Assembly: GCA_964593065.1 (NCBI GenBank)
Contig: CAZQGO010000001.1
Coordinates: 1 to 64,000, forward strand
From: CAZQGO01 sp964593065
Lineage (GTDB): Bacteria > Oederibacteriota > JAAXVQ01
Direction of reading: 5' to 3'
DNA: 64,000 nucleotides
Below, piece by piece: positions 44,881 through 52,739 of the stretch (the stretch's first letter is position 1; each line of letters opens with the position of its first letter). The notes beneath the pieces were generated by a model. The model made no database searches, was not told the origin of the DNA, and worked only from the letters and a program-made list of their open reading frames with translations. A program made the position numbers and the translations under genes.

Positions 44881-46632
44881 ATGCAGTGTGAACGCACGGG
44901 CGGGAGGAGCATGCGGGCGCCGCGCCTGGCGGCGGCTTTGTCCGCCCTCGCTTGGCTGGGCCTGGCGAGCTGGGCCCAGGGGGCGTGGTGGAATCCTTCC
45001 TGGCAGTACCGCAAGGCCCTGACCATCGACCACACCCGGGTACCGGCCAACCTGACGGCCTATCCGATGCTGGTCAGCCGCACGGCTGACGCGGACCTGG
45101 CCGCGTACGCCCGTTCGGATGGGTTCGATATCGCCTTTACGGCCGGCGACGGGACCACCCAGTTGAGCCACGAGCTTGAGCGCTATACGTCCGGCACCGG
45201 AGCGCTCGCCGCCTGGGTTAAGGTCCCGGCGGTCTCGGCCTCCACCGACACGGTGATCTACATCTATTTCGGTAACCCCTCGGCCTCGGACCAGCAGGAC
45301 GTGGTCAACGTCTGGGACTCGGGCTACCAGGGTGTCTGGCATTTCAAGGAGAATGTCGGGGCGGGCGCCTACCTCAAGGATTCCACGGTCAACGCCCATG
45401 ACGGCACGCCCAACGGCGCCGCCTACACGGCCGCAGGCGCCATGGGCCCGGGCCGGACCTTCAGCAACGGTCCGACCTGCGAGATCACCGTCGCCAGCCC
45501 CAACGGGTTTTTCAACGGCTGGGGCGCCTTCACGTTCGAGACCTGGATCTATCCCGACTACGCCACGGACGGGGTCTGGGAATCCGCCGGGGAGAATATG
45601 GTCACGGAAAAAGGGGGGCCGTTCTCGCTCGGGCGCATCCGCCGCGGTTCCGGATATCCGGCCGGGACCGGGGTGATGCAGATCGACATCCACTTCACGG
45701 GCAGCGGCCGCTATGATACCGCCGGCCTCGACCGCCGGCAATGGAACCACGTGGTCTTCACCTACGACGGCAGCAACTACCGGGTCTACTCCAACGGGAC
45801 CGCGGAGACCACTGCTCCCATCAGCGACACCCTGACCAATGGGACCCAGGCCTGGTACCTGGGCGACAACGACAACGCCTTCAGCGGGACCCTCGACGAG
45901 GTGCGCATCTCCAACACGGGACGAACCTCGGCCTGGATCACGACCGAATACAACAACCAAAGCAATCCGGGCACTTTCTATTCGGTCGGTTCCCTCGAAG
46001 TTTTAAGCGGTTTGAATTCCCCCACGCCCACCGGGTCCCCGACCCGCACCCGGACGGCCACCCGTACCGCCACCCGCACCGCCACGCCGACCCCCGTCCA
46101 TTCGGCCACGGCCACGCCGACCGCTAGTCCGGTGCTCTCGGCGACCGCCACGCGGACCGCGACCCCGACCCCGACGTCCTCTCTGACCCCGCAGAACACG
46201 CGGACCGCGACCCGCACGGTCACGCCGACGTCCACGATCACTACGACCTTCAGCCGAACGCCGACCTACACGATCACGCCGACCGTCACGGTCACGCGCA
46301 GCATTACGCCGACCGCAACCATCTCGCCGACCCTCACCCCCTTGGCCTTGGCCCCGGACGAAGTCGTGACGTATCCCTCGCCCGCCTTCGGCGACAGCGT
46401 GTGGTTTTTATACTACACCCCCGGTCCGGCCCGCCTGCGCTGGGAGATCTTCAATGCCAGCGGGGAGAAGGTCGCCGCCTGGGAAACGGAGCAAACCGGG
46501 GCGGGTTATCACCGGACGCGCTGGGACATCGGGGGTGTGGCGCCGGGCGTGTACCTCTATACATTGCGGGTGGAGAGCTCCCGGGGCGTGAAAATTCATC
46601 CCGTGCGCAAACTGGTCGTGGTCAAGCCTTGA
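44881..46632 (+). CDS. DUF2341/LamG-like surface protein with Thr/Pro linker and C-terminal sorting-like module
   Basis: A 583-residue protein. After a signal peptide (to about residue 34), WWNPSWQYRKALTIDHTRVP begins a DUF2341-type domain (about 36-150). A LamG/concanavalin-like beta sandwich follows (about 160-375: GVWHFKEN, FTFETWIYPD, WNHVVFTYDGSNYRVYSNG, AWYLGDNDNAFSGTLDEVRI). Then come a Thr/Pro/Arg linker (about 380-485) and the shared module (DEVVTYPSPAFGDSVWFLYY ... APGVYLYTLRVES ... RKLVVVKP). The LamG-like domain suggests carbohydrate or matrix binding. ATG 44881 has AGGAG nine bases upstream; an internal ATG at 44911 is possible. Confidence 0.85.
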   Translation: MQCERTGGRSMRAPRLAAALSALAWLGLASWAQGAWWNPSWQYRKALTIDHTRVPANLTAYPMLVSRTADADLAAYARSDGFDIAFTAGDGTTQLSHELERYTSGTGALAAWVKVPAVSASTDTVIYIYFGNPSASDQQDVVNVWDSGYQGVWHFKENVGAGAYLKDSTVNAHDGTPNGAAYTAAGAMGPGRTFSNGPTCEITVASPNGFFNGWGAFTFETWIYPDYATDGVWESAGENMVTEKGGPFSLGRIRRGSGYPAGTGVMQIDIHFTGSGRYDTAGLDRRQWNHVVFTYDGSNYRVYSNGTAETTAPISDTLTNGTQAWYLGDNDNAFSGTLDEVRISNTGRTSAWITTEYNNQSNPGTFYSVGSLEVLSGLNSPTPTGSPTRTRTATRTATRTATPTPVHSATATPTASPVLSATATRTATPTPTSSLTPQNTRTATRTVTPTSTITTTFSRTPTYTITPTVTVTRSITPTATISPTLTPLALAPDEVVTYPSPAFGDSVWFLYYTPGPARLRWEIFNASGEKVAAWETEQTGAGYHRTRWDIGGVAPGVYLYTLRVESSRGVKIHPVRKLVVVKP

Positions 46633-46685
46633 TATTCCGCTGGAATTCTGCAAATTTCATGCTTTCTCCCCCGGGCTTGGCCTGT

Positions 46686-46713
46686 TTGCTTTATCTGGAC
46701 CATAGGTTATACT
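46686..46713 (+). promoter_or_regulatory. Promoter of the second PorV-OmpA gene
   Basis: TTGCTT (46686-46691), a 16-bp spacer and TATACT (46708-46713), identical in both boxes and spacing to the promoter at 42763-42790. Confidence 0.7.
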
Positions 46714-46774
46714 TAACAGAGAGGGTGAAAACGACCCTGCTGGTGTGACGACACCCCTGACGAGGACCCTTCCC

Positions 46775-48583
46775 ATGCCGGCCGAATTTGCGGGGTACCA
46801 GGCATTTTCTGGAAATTATCGACGGTTTCCATACCGGACTTTGGCCATGGCCGGCGCGCTGGTGGCCGTGATCCTGGCGGGGGCAACGGAAGCCCAGGCC
46901 CAGGGATCCGTCGAGCAGGTGGCGGCCAAGGCGCTTCAAATCGGTGTTGGCGCCAGGGCGGCGGGCATGGGCGACGCCCAGACCGGCGTTGCCGATGACG
47001 CGTACGCCCTGTATTGGAATCCGGCCGGGCTTGCGCTCCTGCCGCGGGCCCACGTGGCGCTGATGCACAACACCTGGCTTGGCTCCATGAAAAGCGAATA
47101 TTTAAGCTACGTCCAGCCCTCGCCGCGTTCGGCCTTCGGGATCAGTCTGCAATACCTCCATTTTGGCGAATTTCAGCGCTATGCGGCCGACAGCCAAGGG
47201 TACCCGGTGCCCCTGCCGGGCTCCTATTCCCCCTACGGTCTCGTGGCCACCTACGGCCATGCCTGGCGCCTGACCTCCAAGGTGGCCTTCGGCGGCGCGG
47301 TGAAAGCCTATTCCGAAATCGTGGACACCTACAATAATTTCACACTGGCCCTGGACGCCGGCTTCCAGTATCGGCGCGTCGTGCCGCACCTGGACGTGGG
47401 GTTCATGGTGCAAAACCTGGGGCTGCCGGTGCAGGGATACGGCCTGCCGTTTAATTTTCGCGCCGGCGCGGCCTACCATCTGCCTTGGCGCATCCATGCC
47501 AAGGGGGACCGCTTTCAGGCCGCGTTGGACTTCAATCTCCAGGTCCCGGTGGACCAGCCTTTTTACACCAATGTGGGCCTCGAGTATTGGTACCAAAACA
47601 CGCTGGCGCTGCGGGTCGGCTACAAGCTTTCGGAAGTGAATCAATTGGGTTCCGGCTCGGGATTGACCGCGGGCCTCGGCATCCGGCTGCTGGATTACTC
47701 CCTGGATTACGCCCTGGCTTCGTTCGGGGAAATGGGCCTGACCCACAGGTTTTCGCTGACCGTGGGTCTCGGCAAGCCGCGCCGGGCCGGGAGGCGCAGG
47801 GTGATTCCGAAGGGATCGTTTTTGCAGCCCGCACACGCGGAGCGGGAGGGACCTCGGGCGGGTGAAGGCCTGCAACCCAAATTATCCGGCTTGGAATACC
47901 GGGGGCCGGTCACGATTACGGTCACGCCCCTGCTGCTCACTTCGGACAAGACCCGTTTACAAAACGCCACCTTTGAAATTCGCCAGGCCATCGAACAGCC
48001 GATCCGGAGCTGGCTGCTGGAAATCAAGGACCTGAGCGGCAAGTCCATCCGCAGATTCAACGGTAAAAACCTCCCGGTCAAGATTACCTGGAACGGCAGG
48101 GACGCCATCGGGCGTTTACCGCTGGCTTCCGCCTCCGCCACGTATACCTTCACCGCCTATCTGACCAACGGCACCCAGCAGCAGCAAAGCGGCGCGGTGC
48201 TGGGTTCGACCACTTCCGAGAAGGACGTCCAGACCGACCGCCGGAGGCTGGAGCCCGTGTATTTCGAAGAGGGCACGTACCTGCTTTCGCCCGAGAGCAG
48301 CCGGGCCCTGGATCAGGCCGCGGAAATCATCCACAGCAAGGCCTACGCCAAAATCATCATCGAGGGCTACACGGATGGTGCGATGGAAAAAAGCCAGGAA
48401 TTTCTGCTGTCCAAGCTGCGGGCCGACGCGGTCACGCGCTATCTGTCCACGCGGCATCAGATTTCATTGAGCCTGATGGAAATTTTCAGCCGGGGCAGCA
48501 AGAAACCCCGGGCGTCGAACCAGAACGCGGCCGGCCAGGCCAAGAACCGCCGCGTGGAGATCACCATCGTTTATCCCCGCTGA
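46775..48583 (+). CDS. PorV/UPF0164-type outer-membrane barrel fused to Ig-like and OmpA domains (copy 2)
   Basis: A 602-residue paralogue of the protein at 38901, colinear throughout: signal segment (to about residue 43, ending ATEAQA), barrel (GVGARAAGMGDAQTGVADDA, then LYWNPAGLALLP), Ig-like segment (LEIKDLSGKSIRRFNGK, ITWNGRDAIGR) and OmpA domain (PVYFEEGTYLLSPESSRALD, IIEGYTDGAMEKSQ, NRRVEITIVYPR). Both copies end in the same VEITI-YPR tail. ATG 46775 has GAGGA eight bases upstream; GTG 46745 is an alternative. It probably heads a unit with the beta-helix-like gene 72 bp downstream. Confidence 0.83.
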   Translation: MPAEFAGYQAFSGNYRRFPYRTLAMAGALVAVILAGATEAQAQGSVEQVAAKALQIGVGARAAGMGDAQTGVADDAYALYWNPAGLALLPRAHVALMHNTWLGSMKSEYLSYVQPSPRSAFGISLQYLHFGEFQRYAADSQGYPVPLPGSYSPYGLVATYGHAWRLTSKVAFGGAVKAYSEIVDTYNNFTLALDAGFQYRRVVPHLDVGFMVQNLGLPVQGYGLPFNFRAGAAYHLPWRIHAKGDRFQAALDFNLQVPVDQPFYTNVGLEYWYQNTLALRVGYKLSEVNQLGSGSGLTAGLGIRLLDYSLDYALASFGEMGLTHRFSLTVGLGKPRRAGRRRVIPKGSFLQPAHAEREGPRAGEGLQPKLSGLEYRGPVTITVTPLLLTSDKTRLQNATFEIRQAIEQPIRSWLLEIKDLSGKSIRRFNGKNLPVKITWNGRDAIGRLPLASASATYTFTAYLTNGTQQQQSGAVLGSTTSEKDVQTDRRRLEPVYFEEGTYLLSPESSRALDQAAEIIHSKAYAKIIIEGYTDGAMEKSQEFLLSKLRADAVTRYLSTRHQISLSLMEIFSRGSKKPRASNQNAAGQAKNRRVEITIVYPR

Positions 48584-48655
48584 GACGACCGCCGTTCCGG
48601 GCGGGTTCCATGAGCCGGAATTGGATTGCAGCCGGCAGGAGGGAGCAGGTGCGAC

Positions 48656-50578
48656 ATGCGTAGACTTGCGCTGACCACGAGCCTGATGCTTGCCGGCCTG
48701 CTGTGCTGGCTCCCGGCCCCCGGCGAGGCGGCGGTGACCCAAATTTACCGGTCCGTGGGGCCCGGAAATACCGCGGCCCTGGCGGCTTCCGGGGGCGGCG
48801 TTACGCTGACGATCAGCGGCACGACGGCCACCTTCTCATCGGCCTTGGCGAGCCTCGACATCGGCGTCGGCGACGTGATCCAATATGATGTGGACGCCAA
48901 CGGCGTCATCAATGCCCTGGACGCGTTGGCGGTCATCTATTCCCGGAGCAGCAACCGGGTGTATTCCGTGCGCGAGCCCGGGGGTGGGACCCCGGTCCCC
49001 GCAACCCACGCCGCGCTCTGGGCTATCCATCGGGCGTACACGTCCGTGGCCAATGCCGAGGCCGGGGTCGAGAACACGGGCATCGATTTGGATCTGCGCG
49101 ATTTCGACAATTGGTCCGGGGGCGTGGACCTGGTGAGCTGGAACGCGGTCTGGAATCTCGCGTGCTATAACGACGCGGTCGAGACCACGCCGGTGGTGGT
49201 TGCAGGCTGGACCACGAACGCCAGCCACTACCTGCGCATCTACACGCCCTACCTGCCCGCCGAGGTCGGAGATCACCAGCGCCATAGCGGCAAATGGGAC
49301 ACCCACGGGTTTCGCATGCAGATGACCAACGCCACGGGATTCGATATCCAGACCAACCACGTGCGCCTGGAGGGCCTCCAGATCCGCCTGGTCAGCGTCA
49401 ATGCCGCCGGGTTCCGCGCCGTGGTCGTGAACTCCCCGGGCGCGGCCGACGTCCGCATTTACCAATGCGTGCTGCGGGGGTGCACCAACGCGACCTACTG
49501 GAAGGACGGCATCGACTTGAACGCGCCCACGACCGGGGTGGCGCGCATCTATGACAACGTCATCTACGATTTCAACGGCAATCTCTGGGATGCGGCCATT
49601 GCCCAGACGGACGCGTCGCTGGTCTCCTATTGGTACAGCAACACGGTCATTAACTGCTATCTGGGGTACCAGAATTGGGCCGGCATCGTTATCCTTAAAA
49701 ACGACATCGTGCAGGGCTGCGTGGACGGGTTCTACGATTTTCGGGGTTTCGATGCGACTTCGGACTATCTGATAACGGATCTCAATGAACCGATCCCCGG
49801 CGCCCATTCGTACAGCCAAACCGTGGTTTCCTTTGAAAACGCCGCCGGGGACGATTTCCACCTGGCCCCGGCCGACACCGCCGCCCGGAATCGCGGCATT
49901 GATTTGTCCGGGGATACGGGCTGCGCCAATTTCACACAGGATATCGACAGCCAGGTCCGTTCCGGACTCTGGGACATCGGCATGGACGAGGGCGGGGAAC
50001 CGACGCCGACGCCGAGCGCGACACGGACGCGCACCCAGACCTTCACCCGCACGCGCACGGCCACGCGCACGGCTACGCGCACGGCCACGCGCAGCGTGAC
50101 CCGGACCTATACCGTCACCCGTACGGCCACCCGGACGCATTCGCCGACGCGGACCGCCACCCGCACCGGGACCCCGACGCGCACGGCCACGCCCACGGCC
50201 ACCTTGTCGGCGACCTTCACCACCTCTCCCACCATTACCCCGACCGCCACCTGCACGCCGACCATCACCCCGACCACGACCCTGACCCCTTATGTGATCG
50301 GACCCGGCGAGGTCATTACCTATCCGTCACCCGCCTCGGGGGACCAATTGTGGTTTTATTACCACGTCACAGGCCCCACCGAAGTGAGAATCCAGATTTA
50401 CAATCTATTAGGAGAACCCTGCGAAACGCTCACGGACCACCAGGCCGCCGCCGGCTATGTCCGGACCCGGTGGGAGCTCCGCCGGGTCGCCCCGGGAGTT
50501 TATCTGTACAAACTGCAGCTGACGGATGCCCAAGGCACACGATCCTTTGGGTGGCGTGAACTCGTGATCGTCAAATAG
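48656..50578 (+). CDS. Beta-helix-like surface protein with Thr/Pro linker and C-terminal sorting-like module
   Basis: A 640-residue protein: signal peptide (about 1-25, ending APGEA), an N-terminal segment with a calcium-loop-like YDVDANGVINALDALAVIY, then a long region of short strands and Asn-rich turns (VRLEGLQIRLVSVNAAGFR, ADVRIYQCVLRGCTNATYW, VARIYDNVIYDFNGN) typical of right-handed parallel beta-helices. A Thr/Arg/Pro linker (about 450-540) and the shared module (GEVITYPSPASGDQLWFYYH ... RRVAPGVYLYKLQL ... RELVIVK) follow. ATG 48656 has AGGAGGG upstream. Function may be polysaccharide binding or cleavage; no catalytic residues identified. Confidence 0.8.
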   Translation: MRRLALTTSLMLAGLLCWLPAPGEAAVTQIYRSVGPGNTAALAASGGGVTLTISGTTATFSSALASLDIGVGDVIQYDVDANGVINALDALAVIYSRSSNRVYSVREPGGGTPVPATHAALWAIHRAYTSVANAEAGVENTGIDLDLRDFDNWSGGVDLVSWNAVWNLACYNDAVETTPVVVAGWTTNASHYLRIYTPYLPAEVGDHQRHSGKWDTHGFRMQMTNATGFDIQTNHVRLEGLQIRLVSVNAAGFRAVVVNSPGAADVRIYQCVLRGCTNATYWKDGIDLNAPTTGVARIYDNVIYDFNGNLWDAAIAQTDASLVSYWYSNTVINCYLGYQNWAGIVILKNDIVQGCVDGFYDFRGFDATSDYLITDLNEPIPGAHSYSQTVVSFENAAGDDFHLAPADTAARNRGIDLSGDTGCANFTQDIDSQVRSGLWDIGMDEGGEPTPTPSATRTRTQTFTRTRTATRTATRTATRSVTRTYTVTRTATRTHSPTRTATRTGTPTRTATPTATLSATFTTSPTITPTATCTPTITPTTTLTPYVIGPGEVITYPSPASGDQLWFYYHVTGPTEVRIQIYNLLGEPCETLTDHQAAAGYVRTRWELRRVAPGVYLYKLQLTDAQGTRSFGWRELVIVK

Positions 50579-50582
50579 CACC

Positions 50583-50611
50583 TTGCCATTTTCCCGCGGC
50601 TCCCCTAACAT
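50583..50611 (+). promoter_or_regulatory. Candidate promoter of the 261-residue surface-protein gene
   Basis: TTGCCA (50583-50588), a 17-bp spacer and TAACAT (50606-50611). The -35 and its TT extension repeat those of the promoter at 38785-38813. Confidence 0.5.
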
Positions 50612-50683
50612 GATACCACCCGGCGGCGCTTTTCCTCCGCCGGAGCGCACGGCCATGGCCGTTCATTCATCCGGAGGAACGAG

Positions 50684-51469
50684 TTGCGCGCAAAACGATT
50701 CGTCAAACTCGGCCTTGTCGGCGCCGTGTTCTGGGCGGCGTCCGCGGCTTCGGCCGCTACCCTGGGGTACACCGGCACGGGCAATACCGCGGAGACTTTC
50801 GCGGGTTCCATCCGCGGGAGCCTCTTTCTCTGCGGCCGGGACTTTTCCGGGGCCTGCCTGGCCGTGCATATCGCGGACGGCCCCGCGGACGGGCACGTCA
50901 GGGCCGCGGTGTACGGCACGACCCATGGCGAACCGGATGAGTTATTAGCCGAGTCCGAAGCCGTTCCGGTGGTGGCGAAGCAATGGATTGCCTTGCCGCT
51001 CACGCATCGGGTCGCCGTGACGGCCGGACAGGCGTATCTTCTTTGCCTGCAATTTGAAACGGCGGCCGGCGTGTCCTGCTTGAATTTGGCCGTCGTAAAC
51101 AGCCGCTACGTGCAGGCGGCCGCCTGGGGCCCTTTCCCGGATCACTGGAGTGCACCGTCCGCTGGTTCCGGGGCGACGTATTCCATTTATCTGACCGACT
51201 CAATCCCGGAGCCTGCCGCGGCCTCCCCGACCGCCGGAGCCGCACCCACACTCACCCCCGCTCCGCCGCCCGCGGGTACGCCCTCACCCGCGGGCTCGCC
51301 GACAACTTGTCCTTCGTTTTTCCCGTCACCGCACGCCACCGTCACGCCCACTCCGACGCCGATTTTATCTCCCGCGGGCACCCGGGCCCCCCGTCGTTCC
51401 ATCACGCCCTTGGACGCCACGGGAGGCCCTGCGGTCTCCGTCACGCCACCTCCCCGACCCCTTGGATAA
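50684..51469 (+). CDS. Secreted beta-domain protein lacking the C-terminal module
   Basis: A 261-residue protein with a signal peptide (about 1-25, AASAASA), one beta-rich domain (about 26-180: TAETFAGSIRGSLFLCGRDF, VRAAVYGTTHGEPDELLAES, SGATYSIYLTD) and a Pro/Thr/Ala linker. It then stops (TPPPRPLG) exactly where its relatives enter the C-terminal module. The N-terminal domain is homologous to that of the next gene. TTG 50684 is the start, six bases after GGAGG. Either a truncated cargo or one released differently; only 96 bp separate it from the next gene. Confidence 0.78.
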   Translation: MRAKRFVKLGLVGAVFWAASAASAATLGYTGTGNTAETFAGSIRGSLFLCGRDFSGACLAVHIADGPADGHVRAAVYGTTHGEPDELLAESEAVPVVAKQWIALPLTHRVAVTAGQAYLLCLQFETAAGVSCLNLAVVNSRYVQAAAWGPFPDHWSAPSAGSGATYSIYLTDSIPEPAAASPTAGAAPTLTPAPPPAGTPSPAGSPTTCPSFFPSPHATVTPTPTPILSPAGTRAPRRSITPLDATGGPAVSVTPPPRPLG

Positions 51470-51503
51470 CCCGCCGGCGAGGCTAGGCTTTCCAAAAAAA
51501 TTA

Positions 51504-51512
51504 TGCTATGAT
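51504..51512 (+). promoter_or_regulatory. Extended -10 promoter of the 371-residue surface-protein gene
   Basis: TGC followed by TATGAT (51507-51512), with an upstream A-tract; no consensus -35. It lies 54 bp before the ATG at 51566. Confidence 0.5.
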
Positions 51513-51565
51513 GTTCGGGTTCACGAGTATCCAGGCGGCCTTTTTCTTCCGCAAGGGGCGAATCC

Positions 51566-52681
51566 ATGCATAAGTCCATCCTGCTTGGCTCGGCATTCCT
51601 ATTGCTCGTCCGTCCCGGCTTCGGAGCCTATATTCTGGGCAGGAACGTCATTGAACCGGACTCCGCCTCCTTCAGCGGAGAAATCCGCGGCAATGAATTC
51701 TTGGCGATGTCGGGTTACTCCGGAACGGGATACATCGCCGTGTACGTGGAAAGCAGCCCCGGCGGGAATTTAATGCGCGCGGCCTTGTACGAGGAACTGT
51801 CGGACGGCACGGTCACCAATTTGTTGAGCCAGTCCAATGCGCAGACCGTGTTGCCTGGGCAGTGGAATTTCCTGCCTTTGACCTCGGCCGTGTCCCTGAC
51901 CGGCTCGAGCCTCTATTACCTGGGATTTCAGTTCCAAAACGCGGCCACCACCCGGCGTGATCCCACGGGCGGCATCGAGCGGACCAAAACGTTCACCTTC
52001 GCTTCTTTCCCGCAGCCTTTCGGAACCTACGTCGTCAGCACGGCCAACACCTATTCCATTTATTTCACGGATACCGGCCCGACCCCCACCGCCTCCCCGA
52101 GCCTCACGGTCACCCCCGTACCCAGCTTGACCGCAACCCGGACCCGGACGCCGACGTCCACGCCGACCCGGACCCGGACCCAGACGGCGACACCCACCTG
52201 GACCTGGACCCGGACGGCGACGCAGACCGGAACCGGGACGCCGTCGTTCACACCCACCCTGTCCTGCACGCCCAGCATCACCCCGACCCTGACGACCACG
52301 GCCACTCCGTCCGCGTCCCCCACGGCCAGCCCGACCTACAGCCCCACCCCCCTGGTTACGGCCACCCCCTCGTGCACGTTGGCGGCCACCGAGTTTCCGG
52401 TGGCTCCGGGCCAGGTCATATCCTATCCGGCCCCGGCCAAAGGCGATGAGGTGTGGTTTTATTACACCACCGGGGGCGCGACCCGGGCCGTGTTCGAGCT
52501 CTTTAACATCGCCGGCGAAAAAATCGCCCGCCTGGAGAACAGGCACGAAGCGCCCGGTGCGGCGCGGACCCGCTGGGACTTGAAAAACGTGGCTCCGGGC
52601 GTTTATCTCTACCGCCTGCGACTGGAAAGCGGGAAGGAAGTCAAAGAGTTCCCGATGAAAAAAGTCGTGGTGATAAAATGA
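51566..52681 (+). CDS. Secreted beta-domain protein with Thr/Pro linker and C-terminal sorting-like module
   Basis: A 371-residue protein: signal peptide (about 1-20, LLLVRPGFGA), a beta-rich domain (about 21-172) related to the previous gene (SFSGEIRGNEFLAMSGYSG, MRAALYEELSDGTVTNLLSQS, ANTYSIYFTD), a Thr/Pro/Arg linker (about 173-275), and the shared module (APGQVISYPAPAKGDEVWFY ... FELFNIAGEKIARLE ... KNVAPGVYLYRLRLESG ... KKVVVIK). The smallest complete member of the family. Last gene of the island; nnr follows after 58 bp. Confidence 0.82.
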   Translation: MHKSILLGSAFLLLVRPGFGAYILGRNVIEPDSASFSGEIRGNEFLAMSGYSGTGYIAVYVESSPGGNLMRAALYEELSDGTVTNLLSQSNAQTVLPGQWNFLPLTSAVSLTGSSLYYLGFQFQNAATTRRDPTGGIERTKTFTFASFPQPFGTYVVSTANTYSIYFTDTGPTPTASPSLTVTPVPSLTATRTRTPTSTPTRTRTQTATPTWTWTRTATQTGTGTPSFTPTLSCTPSITPTLTTTATPSASPTASPTYSPTPLVTATPSCTLAATEFPVAPGQVISYPAPAKGDEVWFYYTTGGATRAVFELFNIAGEKIARLENRHEAPGAARTRWDLKNVAPGVYLYRLRLESGKEVKEFPMKKVVVIK

Positions 52682-52739
52682 CGGCACGCACGCGCAGGGT
52701 GAGCGGGAAGCGGAAACTCCGTGGCGACAGGAGGCAAGC

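Larger units (their letters stand above)
38433..52681 (+). other. Surface-display island: paralogous barrels and linker/C-terminal-module cargo
   Basis: Nine consecutive plus-strand frames: a truncated repeat protein, barrel copy 1, two NHL-type proteins, a LamG-like protein, barrel copy 2, a beta-helix-like protein and two small beta-domain proteins. Five end in the same roughly 90-residue C-terminal module after a low-complexity Thr/Pro/Arg linker, whose coding DNA (ACC, ACG, CCG, CCC, CGG and CGC codons) is itself repetitive at 42100-42400, 44120-44545, 46020-46345, 50000-50290 and 52080-52400. Several units have their own promoters. No transposase or integrase is visible at either edge. 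Confidence 0.75.

Noticed and set aside
42100..52400. Considered the repetitive linker DNA as CRISPR or VNTR arrays
   Set aside because: Repeats are degenerate Thr/Pro/Arg codons in frame, without fixed repeat-spacer spacing; they are protein low-complexity linkers.
38433..52681. Surface island as a recent mobile element or genomic island with integrase
   Set aside because: No integrase, transposase, tRNA edge or direct repeats were found, and base composition looks similar to neighbours by eye.
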